Positions 44,495 through 53,981 of a stretch of DNA of 64,000 nt are shown one piece after another. Source of the DNA: Acidilutibacter cellobiosedens (GTDB lineage Bacteria; Bacillota; Clostridia; Tissierellales; Acidilutibacteraceae); contig NZ_CP035282.1 in the NCBI RefSeq assembly GCF_004103715.1, positions 3,434,501 to 3,498,500 of the forward strand. Reading direction: 5' to 3'. The position numbers and the translations under genes were made by a program. Each line of letters opens with the position of its first letter. Position 1 is the stretch's first letter. Below the pieces are notes generated by a model. The model was not told where the DNA came from. It saw only the letters and a program-made list of their open reading frames with translations, and searched no databases.

Positions 44495-45200
44495 AAAAAC
44501 CTCCTGAATGCAAATATTTCCTTTTGCTGCTTCTCACCAATAAAAATGATAATACGAAAAAACCTACCCACATGACAAATCTGTGAGTTATTTCAACAGA
44601 CGGAGAATAACTGAATTCCATAATATTAGTAATCGGTAAAATCCTTGCAATATATTTAATAAATATAGGCATTATCTCAATGGGATACAAAACCCCACAC
44701 AATGCATAAATCACATCCATAAGAAAATTAAAGCGATTAAAATAATTCGGTGTTTTCATCTGAACAGCCAGTAGAATATAACTCATCAACAAATTATTTA
44801 TAAAAACCAGAAAAACGCATAGGCAAGCAAAAGCAAAATCAATTTTTAAATTAAAAATAATATTATACAAAAATAACGTTATAAAAAGTGAAGGAATATA
44901 TAATACATTTACTGCACATGTCTGAAAAAAACTGAAAGAAAACAGTGATGTTGCCGATATCATTACATCTTGGATTTTTTCCGTATTAAAAGTTTCCATT
45001 CTCCTGTTAACTACTTCAAATATAGAAAAAGAAAAGCAAGACCACAGGCATAACCTTAAGGTTGTTCCTTCATCTACATAACCGCTTATTGCCATACCTA
45101 TAAATAAAGGCGGCAAAATCATATTAAAGGGTGAAAGCAAAAAAATCTTTACCAAATTCCACTTATTTCTTGCCAAACTTAAAAACAATAGACGAAACAT
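44487..45200 (-). CDS. ABC-2-type permease (system 1)
   Basis: 237 residues with six helices. The ATG at 45200, one base after the ATPase stop, has AAGGAG upstream; the open frame extends to 45293 but would overlap the ATPase by 90 bp. The C-terminal half (YALCGVLYPIEIMPIFIKYI) shows the ABC-2 periplasmic-loop pattern. It pairs with the next gene as a heterodimeric channel. Confidence 0.75.
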   Translation of the reverse strand: MFRLLFLSLARNKWNLVKIFLLSPFNMILPPLFIGMAISGYVDEGTTLRLCLWSCFSFSIFEVVNRRMETFNTEKIQDVMISATSLFSFSFFQTCAVNVLYIPSLFITLFLYNIIFNLKIDFAFACLCVFLVFINNLLMSYILLAVQMKTPNYFNRFNFLMDVIYALCGVLYPIEIMPIFIKYIARILPITNIMEFSYSPSVEITHRFVMWVGFFVLSFLLVRSSKRKYLHSGGFYG

Positions 45201-45201
45201 T

Positions 45202-46119
45202 CTAAACCACACTCTCCTTGTTTTTATATATATAATAAAAGAAGATATCCTCCAGCTGAATTCTTCTTTCCTGAAAAGATTCAATAAAATCATTTGATGA
45301 AAACTTTTTAAAGTCGCTTAATTCATGGAATATCATCATTACCGTTGAATTATTTTGATGAAATACAATATAGTCCTCCGGATTCATATTTTCTGTAAAG
45401 GGCTTTAATTTCCCATCCTCACATGGAAAATGAATTTCATAAATCTTTTTCCCAAATTTATCAAACAAATCACCCATACTGCAATTTTCAATTATCATTC
45501 CTTTATTTAAAAATACCACTCTTGAGCATAATCTCTCCACTTCATTCATAACGTGAGAACTTATAATAACAGTGACTTTAAATTTTTGCGACAGTTCTGA
45601 CAGCAAATTATTTATCTCCACTTTTGATATGGGATCTAATCCGCTTGTAGGCTCATCTAAAATCAACAATTCCACGTTTAACATCATGGTTTTAATAATA
45701 TTCAGCTTTTGTTTCATTCCTGTTGAAAGGGTCCTGACAAGTTTTGATTTCCTGTCATATAGATCTACCAACTTTAACATTGAATCAATCTCATCCATCG
45801 TCCTCTTCTGCTTGAACAGGCTTAAAGAAAATTTTATATTCTCAAGAACGGTCAGTTCGTCATACAGTTGATTGGAATTCAATATCAAGCCGACTCTCGT
45901 ATTTTTTTTATCATTCTTTTTAAGTAATTTTAATTCATCATAACTCGTAGGCACTAACAATCCGCTCAATATTTTAATCAGTGTCGTCTTGCCGGCACCA
46001 TTAGGCCCTATCAATCCCAATATTTCGCCTTTGGATATTTCCAAATCAATGTTTTTTAAACTGAAAAAATCATTCCCTTTATACTTTTGACAAACATTTT
46101 TCATTGATATTAAGCTCAC
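45202..46119 (-). CDS. ABC transporter ATPase (system 1)
   Basis: 305 residues: Walker A GPNGAGKTT, signature LSTGMKQ, Walker B LLILDEPTSG, and H-loop ISSHVMNE. The C-terminal extension of about 90 residues is typical of ABC-2 export ATPases. The start is uncertain: a GTG at 46119 gives a normal N-terminus, while the frame opens at 46149. A conserved upstream element shared with the LytTR gene lies at 46170-46215. Confidence 0.85.
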   Translation of the reverse strand: MSLISMKNVCQKYKGNDFFSLKNIDLEISKGEILGLIGPNGAGKTTLIKILSGLLVPTSYDELKLLKKNDKKNTRVGLILNSNQLYDELTVLENIKFSLSLFKQKRTMDEIDSMLKLVDLYDRKSKLVRTLSTGMKQKLNIIKTMMLNVELLILDEPTSGLDPISKVEINNLLSELSQKFKVTVIISSHVMNEVERLCSRVVFLNKGMIIENCSMGDLFDKFGKKIYEIHFPCEDGKLKPFTENMNPEDYIVFHQNNSTVMMIFHELSDFKKFSSNDFIESFQERRIQLEDIFFYYIYKNKESVV

Positions 46120-46169
46120 TATGCTCTCTTTCAACCTCCATGGAATCATTATTTAATTTTTAATCCCTT

Positions 46170-46215
46170 CTATAATTATTAAATTCTACATTATTTTCCT
46201 AATTCCTCTAAAAAG
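46170..46215 (-). promoter_or_regulatory. Conserved upstream element, type 2 copy
   Basis: Shares about 40 positions with 54750-54796 upstream of the LytTR gene, including TATAATTATTA, ATTCTACATTATTTT and TTCCTCTAAAA (plus-strand letters). Its CTACATT-TTTTCCT core resembles part of the 52-bp elements at 48941, 51701, 53502 and 62361. Confidence 0.5.
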
Positions 46216-46324
46216 AGAGAACAATTTTATAATATATACAGGGAATTGAATTAATTTATTTTAATATTTCAGCTGAAACCCCTTATTCTTATAAATAAAA
46301 GTTCGAGGGTAGCTTTCATTTACA

Positions 46325-47074
46325 TCATCCTTTAATATCTCGATTTTTAAATATCATGATTTGACTTGCAAATGCAAGAACAATATATATCGTTATGCCT
46401 ATAATAAAAGAAGTATCGAACTGTCGGAAGTTGATCCACATAGTTTGGGCATTTTGGGATAATGTTGACACGGAATAGTTTGTAAATTTTTCTATAATCG
46501 GAAATACATAGGCCATGATATTAAATACAAAAAGTACCACACCCATTATTAATGTCAAAAATAACACCAATGCGGGAACCGTCTTTTGAAAGCAGAATAA
46601 AAAAGCAGCAGCAATCTGAGAAAAAGCAAGTGTTTTTAAATAGGTTATAATCCCCATAACCGCAATTGATTGAATATCCTGTGCATATACGGCTAGATGC
46701 CCACCCGCAATCATAAACGAAATAAGATAAACAGCACCCAAAATCAAAAATACTATAGCCGAATATAAGATAAATATAACGGCCTTAACAAGCAGATATG
46801 CCAATCTATGCAGTCCGGTACCTATAATCTTTATAAGCATTCTGTCTTTTAAATCATCTCCGTAAACGGCTAAAAATACCTGTGTGCCCACAAATACAGG
46901 TAGTAAGGAAATAATACTCTGTGCACTTTCAAGCAATGTGTTAGGTGTATAAAGATCTTGTATAGCCAAAAACAAAATACTTATAATATATACGAAAATC
47001 AAAAAAACATAATAAATAAAACTGCTTCGTTTATGAGTTAAACGCCATATTTCAGATTTAAAATAATTAAACAT
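46325..47074 (-). CDS. ABC-2-type permease (system 2)
   Basis: 249 residues with six helices, of the BcrB/lantibiotic-immunity-like permease type (FKSEIWRLTHKRSSFIYYV at the N-terminus is common there). AGGAGG precedes the ATG. It overlaps the ATPase gene by 8 bp. Bacteriocin immunity or export is plausible, but no specific cargo is shown. Confidence 0.75.
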   Translation of the reverse strand: MFNYFKSEIWRLTHKRSSFIYYVFLIFVYIISILFLAIQDLYTPNTLLESAQSIISLLPVFVGTQVFLAVYGDDLKDRMLIKIIGTGLHRLAYLLVKAVIFILYSAIVFLILGAVYLISFMIAGGHLAVYAQDIQSIAVMGIITYLKTLAFSQIAAAFLFCFQKTVPALVLFLTLIMGVVLFVFNIMAYVFPIIEKFTNYSVSTLSQNAQTMWINFRQFDTSFIIGITIYIVLAFASQIMIFKNRDIKG

Positions 47075-47963
47075 TCGTATTGCCTCCTATAAGATTCAAG
47101 AAATATTCTTCCAAGGATACCTGATTCACCTTAAGCTGCATCAAGTCAAGACCGTTTTCCACCATACATTTGGCAATGATATAAGGTCTGTCTTCATAAC
47201 CGGGCAAAATAATTTCCTTATTTTTAGTTACCCTGTAATCAGTGATTTTTAATTTATTTTCTAATAATTCACAAGCCTTCTTAAGCTTGTTTACTTGAAA
47301 TATAAGACCTTGATGTATGTTGTTATGCAGTTCTTTTGCACTAATTTCCTGCACTAAATAACCCTTGTTTATGAATCCGAAACGAGTGCCTATGAGATTT
47401 AATTCTCCCAAAATATGAGAAGAGATCAAAAATGTAGTTTGATATTTTTGATTAAGCTCCATCACAAGGTTCCTGAAATCCGCAATTCCCTGAGGATCTA
47501 AACCATTAGTCGGTTCATCAAGTATAACCATATCAGGATTTCCCAATAAAGCCTGCCCAATTGATAGCCTTTGTTTCATTCCCGTTGAAAATGTGCTGAA
47601 TGTTTTTGTCGAATTTTTAAGTCCTACAAGCTGTAAAATTCGGTTGATTTCCTTTTCATCTTCGATTCCTTTAAGCTTAGCGGCAAACATCAGATTATCA
47701 TGAGCATTTAAATAAGAGAAAAATCCGTCTTCCATCATAAAGCCAATAGAATGGCGAGCCATTTCCAAATTATAACTTTCTAAAAAAGTAATAGAACCAC
47801 CCGAAGGTTTGATAAGTCCCATTAAGAGTTTAAAAATAGTGGTTTTCCCGGCACCATTTTTGCCTATTAAACCATATATGTCTCCTTTTTGTACAGACAT
47901 AGAAACATTGTTAACCGCAAAATAATTACCATATTTCTTTGTCAGTTGCTGAGTTTGAATCAC
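47067..47963 (-). CDS. ABC transporter ATPase (system 2), BcrA-like
   Basis: 298 residues: Walker A GKNGAGKTT, signature FSTGMKQR, Walker B MVILDEPTNG, ISSHILGEL. The C-terminal extension ends in the EEYFLNLIG motif of BcrA/NatA-type ATPases. The start is GTG 47963 with AAGGAGG upstream. Two TTTAAG(T/A)CTTAAA palindromes flank its predicted promoter, so it appears separately regulated from the neighbouring transporters. Confidence 0.85.
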   Translation of the reverse strand: MIQTQQLTKKYGNYFAVNNVSMSVQKGDIYGLIGKNGAGKTTIFKLLMGLIKPSGGSITFLESYNLEMARHSIGFMMEDGFFSYLNAHDNLMFAAKLKGIEDEKEINRILQLVGLKNSTKTFSTFSTGMKQRLSIGQALLGNPDMVILDEPTNGLDPQGIADFRNLVMELNQKYQTTFLISSHILGELNLIGTRFGFINKGYLVQEISAKELHNNIHQGLIFQVNKLKKACELLENKLKITDYRVTKNKEIILPGYEDRPYIIAKCMVENGLDLMQLKVNQVSLEEYFLNLIGGNTNV

Positions 47964-48082
47964 ACTATGACCTCCTTGAGCTTAACTTTCATTTATTAAA
48001 CATCTGAACTTATTTTTGAATCACTAAAATACTTTTCACATCTTTTAAATCTTTCATATGGTCAATTTCTGGGCTATATAAA

Positions 48083-48144
48083 TTTTAAGTCTTAAAATCT
48101 CTTGTCGAGTCTATTATACTCAATAAGAAAATTTAAGACTTAAA
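48083..48144. promoter_or_regulatory. Paired palindromic operators flanking the system 2 promoter
   Basis: TTTTAAGTCTTAAAA (48083-48097) and TTTAAGACTTAAA (48132-48144) are copies of one quasi-palindrome, 48 bp centre to centre. A minus-strand TATAAT (48111-48116 region) lies between them. This suggests a repressor that binds on both sides of the promoter. Confidence 0.5.
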
Positions 48145-48181
48145 GAAATAATAAAGAAAAAATAAAGATTTCTTGATAAAT

Positions 48182-48889
48182 CTATAAAAATATCAATTTT
48201 TTGTTTTCAATTATAATTTTAAATAATCCTTTATTGTCATTTTTATCTATATTAGTTTCTTCAGTATTAACCCCTATGTCAATATCACTTTCCGTATTAT
48301 TATATTCTGTACCTTCCTTTACTAAAAATTTTATCAAAATAACACATAAAAATATGGTTACCGCATTTCCTATAAACAAATATTTTGTATAATTATTAAA
48401 TATAGTACCGCCAACAAGTTGTCCTACCGAAAGCCCTATATTATGCCCCAGATACAACAAAGAAAAAGCTGTGCTTCTGTTTTCATTATTAGTGAAGTTG
48501 GAAACCATGGCAGTATTGGAAGGTTGAGAAATTCCATCTGATACGTTGGCTAATATTAAAAATATAATCATTATTCTTGAATTCAGTAAAAATCCGCATA
48601 TCAGAAATAATATTCCGGTAAACCCCGAAAACAGCATGAATGTGCTTTTATACTTCCACCTGTCAGCCAATATTCCTCCCAATATCGAGGCAGGCACATA
48701 TATAACCGATGTGATCAACATTATTATCCCTGTTTCAAAAGGACTGTAATTCATTTTTTCGGTTAATATTAATGTAAGAAACGGATAAACAAAATTTCCT
48801 ACAGCATTAATTATTCTTATAAAAAACAATACATACATTTCTCTCGGTAAACCTTTGTATTCACTTATGTTACTTTTTATATTCAACAT
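48182..48889 (-). pseudogene. MFS transporter, 3'-truncated
   Basis: 235 residues with the first six helices of a major facilitator efflux pump (motif A region GGILADRWKYKS, then NVSDGISQPSNTAMVSNF). The central loop follows, and the frame stops at the start of helix seven (ENKKLIFL). Full-length relatives have about 400 residues. The 3' half is absent and the next 200 bp belong to another promoter. AAGGACAG precedes the ATG, and a 52-bp shared promoter element lies upstream, so it may still be transcribed. Confidence 0.75.
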
Positions 48890-48940
48890 ATTAACTGTCC
48901 TTCTTTCATGTTATAAGGGTTTATATTTGGCTGTCAACAT

Positions 48941-48992
48941 CTACATTGTTTTCCTTATTTAACTATATCACCATCGAAAAATATATCAATAA
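48941..48992 (-). promoter_or_regulatory. Shared 52-bp promoter element, copy A
   Basis: On the minus strand: TTGATA, 16 bp, TATAGT, then about 6 bp and AGGAAAACAATGTAG. It lies 52 bp upstream of the truncated MFS gene. Confidence 0.7.
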
Positions 48993-49123
48993 TAAATATC
49001 GCCTTCAATTTATGTAATGTAACAGAGTAACAGATTATACTGTGGAATATTTTTTCTTTTTTCATTTTAATAGTGAAACCTATTAGAAAATTGGATATAA
49101 TATGTATAAGGATGTGATATATA

Positions 49124-49564
49124 ATGGATAACAGAGAAAAATATGAATACTGGTTAGAAACTGCTAAATATGATTTAGAAACAGCAAAGATAATGATGAA
49201 TAACGGAAGATATATTTATGTTGTTTTTATGTGTCAACAGGCAATAGAAAAACTCACCAAAGGAATATATACATTATATACTAATAACGAACCACCATTA
49301 ATTCATAATATTTCGAGTATATTCAATTACCTAAAGAGAGAAATTAATTTTAAAGAGTATTTATCTATAAATGAATTTGAATACAATTTAAATAATTATA
49401 AAAGTTTTTTCGCTGAACTATTATCCTATTATATATCTGGCAGATATCCTAGTTATAAGGAAAAAATGTCTAATTTGATAAATTCAGATAGAGCTAAAAG
49501 AACATTGGCTACTACAGAGGAGGTATTCAAATGGATAGAATCCCTGAGTCAATACAAAAAATAA
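49124..49564 (+). CDS. HEPN-domain protein
   Basis: 146 residues with the HEPN pattern: EYWLETAKYDLETAKIMM, VVFMCQQAIEKLTKGIY and PPLIHNISSI. HEPN proteins are often RNases and pair with MNT nucleotidyltransferases as a toxin-antitoxin module. The Rx4-6H catalytic motif of toxic members is not clear here. AAGGATGTG precedes the ATG. It overlaps the MNT gene by 34 bp. Confidence 0.85.
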   Translation: MDNREKYEYWLETAKYDLETAKIMMNNGRYIYVVFMCQQAIEKLTKGIYTLYTNNEPPLIHNISSIFNYLKREINFKEYLSINEFEYNLNNYKSFFAELLSYYISGRYPSYKEKMSNLINSDRAKRTLATTEEVFKWIESLSQYKK

Positions 49565-49854
49565 TCAAAGATTATATTAGAAAATTAAACAAGAAGATTG
49601 TAATAGATAAAGCTATATTGTTTGGATCTTATGCAAAAGGCACTCCTCATAAATATAGTGATGTTGATTTAGCAATCTTTTCGGATTATTTTAAAAACAT
49701 GAATAGGATTGATGGTCTTTACTTTTTATTGTTAAATGCAGTGGATTATGAAATTGATCTTGAACCGCAACCATTTACTATGGATGACTATAGACAACCT
49801 GTCGGAATAGTAAAGGAAATAATAGAAACAGGAATTGAAATTCCAACGATATAA
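49531..49854 (+). CDS. MNT-type minimal nucleotidyltransferase
   Basis: 107 residues with the nucleotidyltransferase motif GSYAKGTPHKYSDVDLAI (GS...DxD, residues about 32-49) and a later ligand in EIDLEPQ. In HEPN/MNT modules the MNT enzyme adds AMP to the HEPN partner and neutralises it. GAGGAGG lies 7 bp before its ATG, inside the HEPN gene. The pair is the only plus-strand unit in this part of the island. Confidence 0.88.
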   Translation: MDRIPESIQKIIKDYIRKLNKKIVIDKAILFGSYAKGTPHKYSDVDLAIFSDYFKNMNRIDGLYFLLLNAVDYEIDLEPQPFTMDDYRQPVGIVKEIIETGIEIPTI

Positions 49855-49893
49855 TGCTAAGGATGACCTGATATAAAATTCTCTATTAAAAAC

Positions 49894-50679
49894 TTAAAAT
49901 CTTGAAAAAGAACCTTCTTTTGCTGCCTTTTTAAAGCTCAATTTGAATATAACTATTCCCAAGATTAAATATGCTATGGAATTTATAAATAAGAACAATA
50001 TATCTTGTCCCCCTATATTATAATTCGCACCTTCTATATTTTTTAGGAGGCTTACACTTTTAGTAAATGGAAGAGAGTATATAATCTTTTGAATTTTGGA
50101 TGGCAGTACCGAAAGATCAACAATGCTGGTCCCAAGAAAAAGAATGCTGATAATAAAAGACAGTTGTCCCACATTTTTATATATCAAGGTTGCCCCTCCT
50201 ATCATAAAGGAAAAACCTGCTATTCCCAATAACGATATCATAAATATCATTATCGTATCCATTCCTATATCTAATTTAATATTTGTGGAAATCATCAGAA
50301 GCAAGCTCAGCAGCAGTATCAATACAATATTTCTTATAAAATATATTATTAATCTTATTACATATATCTCCATTATACTATGATGGTTTATGCATACCTG
50401 TTCAAAGGTCCCTTCCAACAATTCTCTGTAGATTCCGTTATTCATAAAACTAATTGTAAATGAAAAGAAAAACCAGCATATGTACCCTACAAATTGTGTA
50501 GTAACCGCCCTGTTTATTTCCTCGGCAGACATTATGTTCATATTGCTTTTAATAAAAATATACAGTCCTATAAACACAAAATAATATACCAGCATATCCG
50601 CTAAAAAATTCAAAAAATATCTTCTTTGAATTATTAACATCTTTTTGGTTTCACTTTTAAATATATTGAGTATCTCCAT
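49894..50679 (-). CDS. ABC-2-type permease (system 3)
   Basis: 261 residues with six helices, of the NodJ/DrrB-like or ABC-2 family (QFVGYICWFFFSFTISFMNN, GTFEQVCINHHSIMEIYVIR, ending in SFKKAAKEGSF). The ATG at 50679 lies 9 bp after GGAGGA; one at 50688 is too close. It follows its ATPase by 30 bp. Confidence 0.75.
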   Translation of the reverse strand: MEILNIFKSETKKMLIIQRRYFLNFLADMLVYYFVFIGLYIFIKSNMNIMSAEEINRAVTTQFVGYICWFFFSFTISFMNNGIYRELLEGTFEQVCINHHSIMEIYVIRLIIYFIRNIVLILLLSLLLMISTNIKLDIGMDTIMIFMISLLGIAGFSFMIGGATLIYKNVGQLSFIISILFLGTSIVDLSVLPSKIQKIIYSLPFTKSVSLLKNIEGANYNIGGQDILFLFINSIAYLILGIVIFKLSFKKAAKEGSFSRF

Positions 50680-50709
50680 ATTACTCATTCCTCCATAAAA
50701 TTTGGCGAC

Positions 50710-51657
50710 TTAATTTTCCGGTACGGATTTCACCGTCTTTTTGTTACCTATCACCTCGGTAAATATATCTTCAAGGTCGCTTTTTTTCTTATATATATCC
50801 TTTATATTCATTCCATTCGATTTCAAAAGATTTAAAAAATCAAGAATTTCATTGTCATTATTCAATGTAACCATGAATTCAACACTATCTTCAAATTTTT
50901 CAATTTCCACATCAAATTTTGCTTTTATGATTTTTTCTGTATCATCACGGACGCCGTCTGCTTCTACAGCATAAACAATACTTTCGGAATACCTGTTTAG
51001 AAAATCAATATCCTCATCTAATACCATCGTCCCGTTATTTATTATGATAATCCTATTGCACAATGAGCTGATAAAATTAAGGTCATGGGATGTTATTATC
51101 ATGGTTCTGTCTTCTTTTATCAAATTCTTCAATACATCACGTATAAGCAAAACCGATTGAACATCCAATCCCAATGTAGGTTCATCAAGAAATAAAACCT
51201 TTGGATTATGAATTAAACTGCAGCATATAGCAACCTTCTGCTGCATCCCTCTTGAAAGTTTGCCGCATTCCATATTTCTTTTTTCTGTTAAGCTAAACAT
51301 TTCCAAGTATTCATCCATCTGATTCCTTATTTTTTTCTTTCCGATGCCCTTCATGCCCGCAAAATATTCTATATTCTCAACGGGAGACAGTTTCCAATAA
51401 ATATTTCTGTTTCCTTCCAATACGGCTCCTATATTTTTTAAATACTGTTTCCTGTCTTTCTTCAATGAATAACCGCAACATTCCACGTCCCCTTTTGTAG
51501 GTGTAATCAAGCCGCAGCTCATCTTTATGGTGGTAGTCTTTCCGGCACCGTTAGGGCCTAAAAATCCGACAATATCTTTATCATTTATTTCAATATTTAA
51601 ATTATTTACAACAACATGGTCCTTATATTGTTTTGATAACATATTATACTTCAGCAT
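50710..51657 (-). CDS. ABC transporter ATPase (system 3)
   Basis: 315 residues: Walker A GPNGAGKTT, signature LSRGMQQ, Walker B VLFLDEPTLG, ITSHDLNF. The long C-terminal extension (about residues 220-315) is typical of DrrA-type exporters. AAGGAGG lies before the ATG. Shared promoter element copy B ends 44 bp upstream. Confidence 0.88.
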   Translation of the reverse strand: MLKYNMLSKQYKDHVVVNNLNIEINDKDIVGFLGPNGAGKTTTIKMSCGLITPTKGDVECCGYSLKKDRKQYLKNIGAVLEGNRNIYWKLSPVENIEYFAGMKGIGKKKIRNQMDEYLEMFSLTEKRNMECGKLSRGMQQKVAICCSLIHNPKVLFLDEPTLGLDVQSVLLIRDVLKNLIKEDRTMIITSHDLNFISSLCNRIIIINNGTMVLDEDIDFLNRYSESIVYAVEADGVRDDTEKIIKAKFDVEIEKFEDSVEFMVTLNNDNEILDFLNLLKSNGMNIKDIYKKKSDLEDIFTEVIGNKKTVKSVPEN

Positions 51658-51700
51658 TAAATTAACCTCCTTAACAAGAGTTTACGTTTCGCTGCCAATC

Positions 51701-51752
51701 TCTATATCGTTTCCCTGATTTTAATTATATCGCCTTAAAAAATATATCAATA
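51701..51752 (-). promoter_or_regulatory. Shared 52-bp promoter element, copy B
   Basis: Minus strand: TTGATA, 15 bp, TATAAT, then a gap and AGGGAAACGATATAGA. It lies upstream of the system 3 ATPase gene. Confidence 0.75.
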
Positions 51753-51791
51753 TTTAAAGCATCTATGCAACCTGATGGCTCTATGCCATAC

Positions 51792-53477
51792 TTATTTAAA
51801 AACATTATACAAACTATAAAAATAGCCCTTCTTGTCCAACAAATCATAAAAATTGCCTTGTTCTTCTATTTGACCGTCTTTCATAGCAATAATCGAATCG
51901 TATTGTTTCAGTATACTTTCCGAAAGGTTATGAGTAACAACTATGCAAGTCAACTCATCAATATCGAGCAGTGAATTTTCAATACTGTGGGCAGTTTCAC
52001 TATCAAGTGATGATGTTGCCTCGTCTAATATCAATATAGGCGTCTTTTTTATAATAGCTCTTGCAATAGCAATACGTTGTTTTTCACCGCCTGAAAGAAG
52101 TACCCCGTTTTCACCTACATTTTCAAGCAATTTTTTAGGCTTACTGTTTACAAAATTATACAGTCCGCATAATTTAATGGTGGTATTTATTTCATCATCA
52201 CTATAATCTTTGTATAAAGTTATATTATCCTTTACAGTCGAATCAAAAATAAATACATTTTGATGTATTATAGACATTATTTTATATATATCATCAATAT
52301 TGATATTTCTTATATCCGTACCATCCATCAATATATTTCCGGAAAAGTTATCATAATATCTGAATAATATCCTCAAAAAAGTGGATTTTCCACAACCGCT
52401 CTTTCCTACAATGGCATATTTTTTACCTTTTTCTATAGTTAAATTTATATCCCTTAAAGTTTTTTTATCACTATTATAAGAAAAACTTAGATTACTAATT
52501 TCTATTTTATCGTTAAAATCATCTTTAGATATTCCGTTTGATGCCAGTTCTTTTTTGGTACAAATGGATTCAATATTATCGGCTATCAATTTAGTGGATT
52601 TTAGTTTGTTAATTCTTTCCGAAAACCTGCTTATAGGCGGCACTACGCTATTCATAAGCTGTATCGCTGCAAAAAGAAGTCCAAAAGTAATTTTCCCTTG
52701 TATAAAAAAATAAGTCCCCAATAAAATAGCTACAAAAAATATAGAAAAGCCAGTACCTTGAGATAAAGTTTCCACGCCTGCACTAAATTTTGTAAACTTA
52801 AATTTGGAATCCTCTGTTTTGAAATTATAGTTGCTAAATTCCTCTTTTATACTGTCTTCTATGTTAAAACCCTTTATTATTTCAAAACCGCTGAATGTAT
52901 CTTTCATATTTATAGTTAAATTTGATAATGAATCGGAATATTTTTTTCTCAGGCTGCTTACGGTTTTAGAAAATATTATAGGTATAATCAGTGTAATAGC
53001 TCCCACTATAAATACCCCTGCCGCAATTTGTACATTTACTTTAAAGATTGCAAAAGTTCCGATTGCCAGTGTAGCCAACTCTCCAATCAAATCAAGCAAA
53101 TTTATAAAGTAGTCCTGCTCCAATATATTTATATCATTTGTTAAAGTTGAAATATAAGAAGCACTATTTTTGCTGATAAAATCCGGCATGTCTTTATCTA
53201 TAACATTAGTATATATATCATTCCTCAGACTTTGTATATTTTTTTTGACAAACACTGCTTGAGTTATTTTTCTAAGATAAATTATAAGAAAATAACATAT
53301 CAAGTACAATACAATATATTTTAAATTTTTAATAAAACCCGGCATGTCCTTGTTGGTGCCAAAATCCAAAATATATTCAATTAAAAATGCTATTGATACA
53401 TCTGCAGCACCTTCTACACATCTTATAAAAACGCTTAAAAAAAATATTCCCTTATACTTGAAAATATACTTTTTCAT
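51792..53477 (-). CDS. ABC exporter, fused membrane and ATPase domains (system 4)
   Basis: 561 residues. Six helices lie in the first 310 residues (type IV exporter fold). An ATPase domain follows with Walker A GKSGCGKST, signature LSGGEKQR, Walker B ILILDEATSSLD and VVTHNLSES. There is no peptidase C39 domain, so it is MsbA/LmrA-like and not a leader-cleaving bacteriocin exporter. GGGAGG precedes the ATG. Copy C of the shared promoter element lies 25 bp upstream, and a related broken copy of this gene lies at 54830-55560. Confidence 0.9.
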   Translation of the reverse strand: MKKYIFKYKGIFFLSVFIRCVEGAADVSIAFLIEYILDFGTNKDMPGFIKNLKYIVLYLICYFLIIYLRKITQAVFVKKNIQSLRNDIYTNVIDKDMPDFISKNSASYISTLTNDINILEQDYFINLLDLIGELATLAIGTFAIFKVNVQIAAGVFIVGAITLIIPIIFSKTVSSLRKKYSDSLSNLTINMKDTFSGFEIIKGFNIEDSIKEEFSNYNFKTEDSKFKFTKFSAGVETLSQGTGFSIFFVAILLGTYFFIQGKITFGLLFAAIQLMNSVVPPISRFSERINKLKSTKLIADNIESICTKKELASNGISKDDFNDKIEISNLSFSYNSDKKTLRDINLTIEKGKKYAIVGKSGCGKSTFLRILFRYYDNFSGNILMDGTDIRNINIDDIYKIMSIIHQNVFIFDSTVKDNITLYKDYSDDEINTTIKLCGLYNFVNSKPKKLLENVGENGVLLSGGEKQRIAIARAIIKKTPILILDEATSSLDSETAHSIENSLLDIDELTCIVVTHNLSESILKQYDSIIAMKDGQIEEQGNFYDLLDKKGYFYSLYNVFK

Positions 53478-53501
53478 TACAGCCTCCCAATATTAAAAAT
53501 T

Positions 53502-53553
53502 TCTATATCGCTTTCCTAAATCAACTATATCACTATTAAAAAATATATCAATA
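53502..53553 (-). promoter_or_regulatory. Shared 52-bp promoter element, copy C
   Basis: Minus strand: TTGATA, 16 bp, TATAGT, then a gap and AGGAAAGCGATATAGA. It lies upstream of the system 4 exporter. Confidence 0.75.
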
Positions 53554-53606
53554 GAAAAGCTTAATTTTTTTATCGTATATATTAATTTTTATTATTATAA
53601 GATTGA

Positions 53607-53672
53607 ATATATTAATAGAAAGCGACATCATATTTTATTATATTAATATGATGTCGCTTTCTATTAATATAT
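53607..53672. repeat. 28-bp perfect hairpin
   Basis: Arms at 53607-53634 and 53645-53672 are exact inverted copies around a 10-nt AT loop. The GC part is AGCGACATCAT. There is no clear U run on either side. It could be a terminator, a small palindromic insertion or an RNA-stability element. Confidence 0.75.
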
Positions 53673-53760
53673 AATTCGAATTTAAGACTAACATAAGGAA
53701 TCAATTTCTTTTAACATTTCAAAAGCGGAAATCCGTTAAAAAATTTAATTTTTGTCAATG

Positions 53761-53865
53761 TTAATTATTTGATCGTTTATTAGCATTAGTTATAATCTTA
53801 ACTATAAATACAGCTAAAATAATAATTAAAATTAAGATAAATGCCAAAGCAATAATTTTTTTCAT
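53761..53865 (-). CDS. Possible 34-aa hydrophobic peptide
   Basis: The frame reads MKKIIALAFILILIIILAV and ends KIITNANKRSNN. It has a charged N-terminus, one membrane helix and a basic tail, like small membrane peptides or peptide signals. AAGGGG lies 11-13 bp upstream, a weak site. It lies between the LytTR gene and the system 4 exporter on the same strand. No double-Gly leader is present. It may be a chance ORF. Confidence 0.4.
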   Translation of the reverse strand: MKKIIALAFILILIIILAVFIVKIITNANKRSNN

Positions 53866-53981
53866 TTTTTTGTTTATCCCCTTTATTCTTTCAGAAATAA
53901 TTTATATTCCAAACTCATGTGAAAATTCTTTATTTCAATCCCAAATCTCAGTTCAAATTTATCTTTTGTTTTATTAAAACC

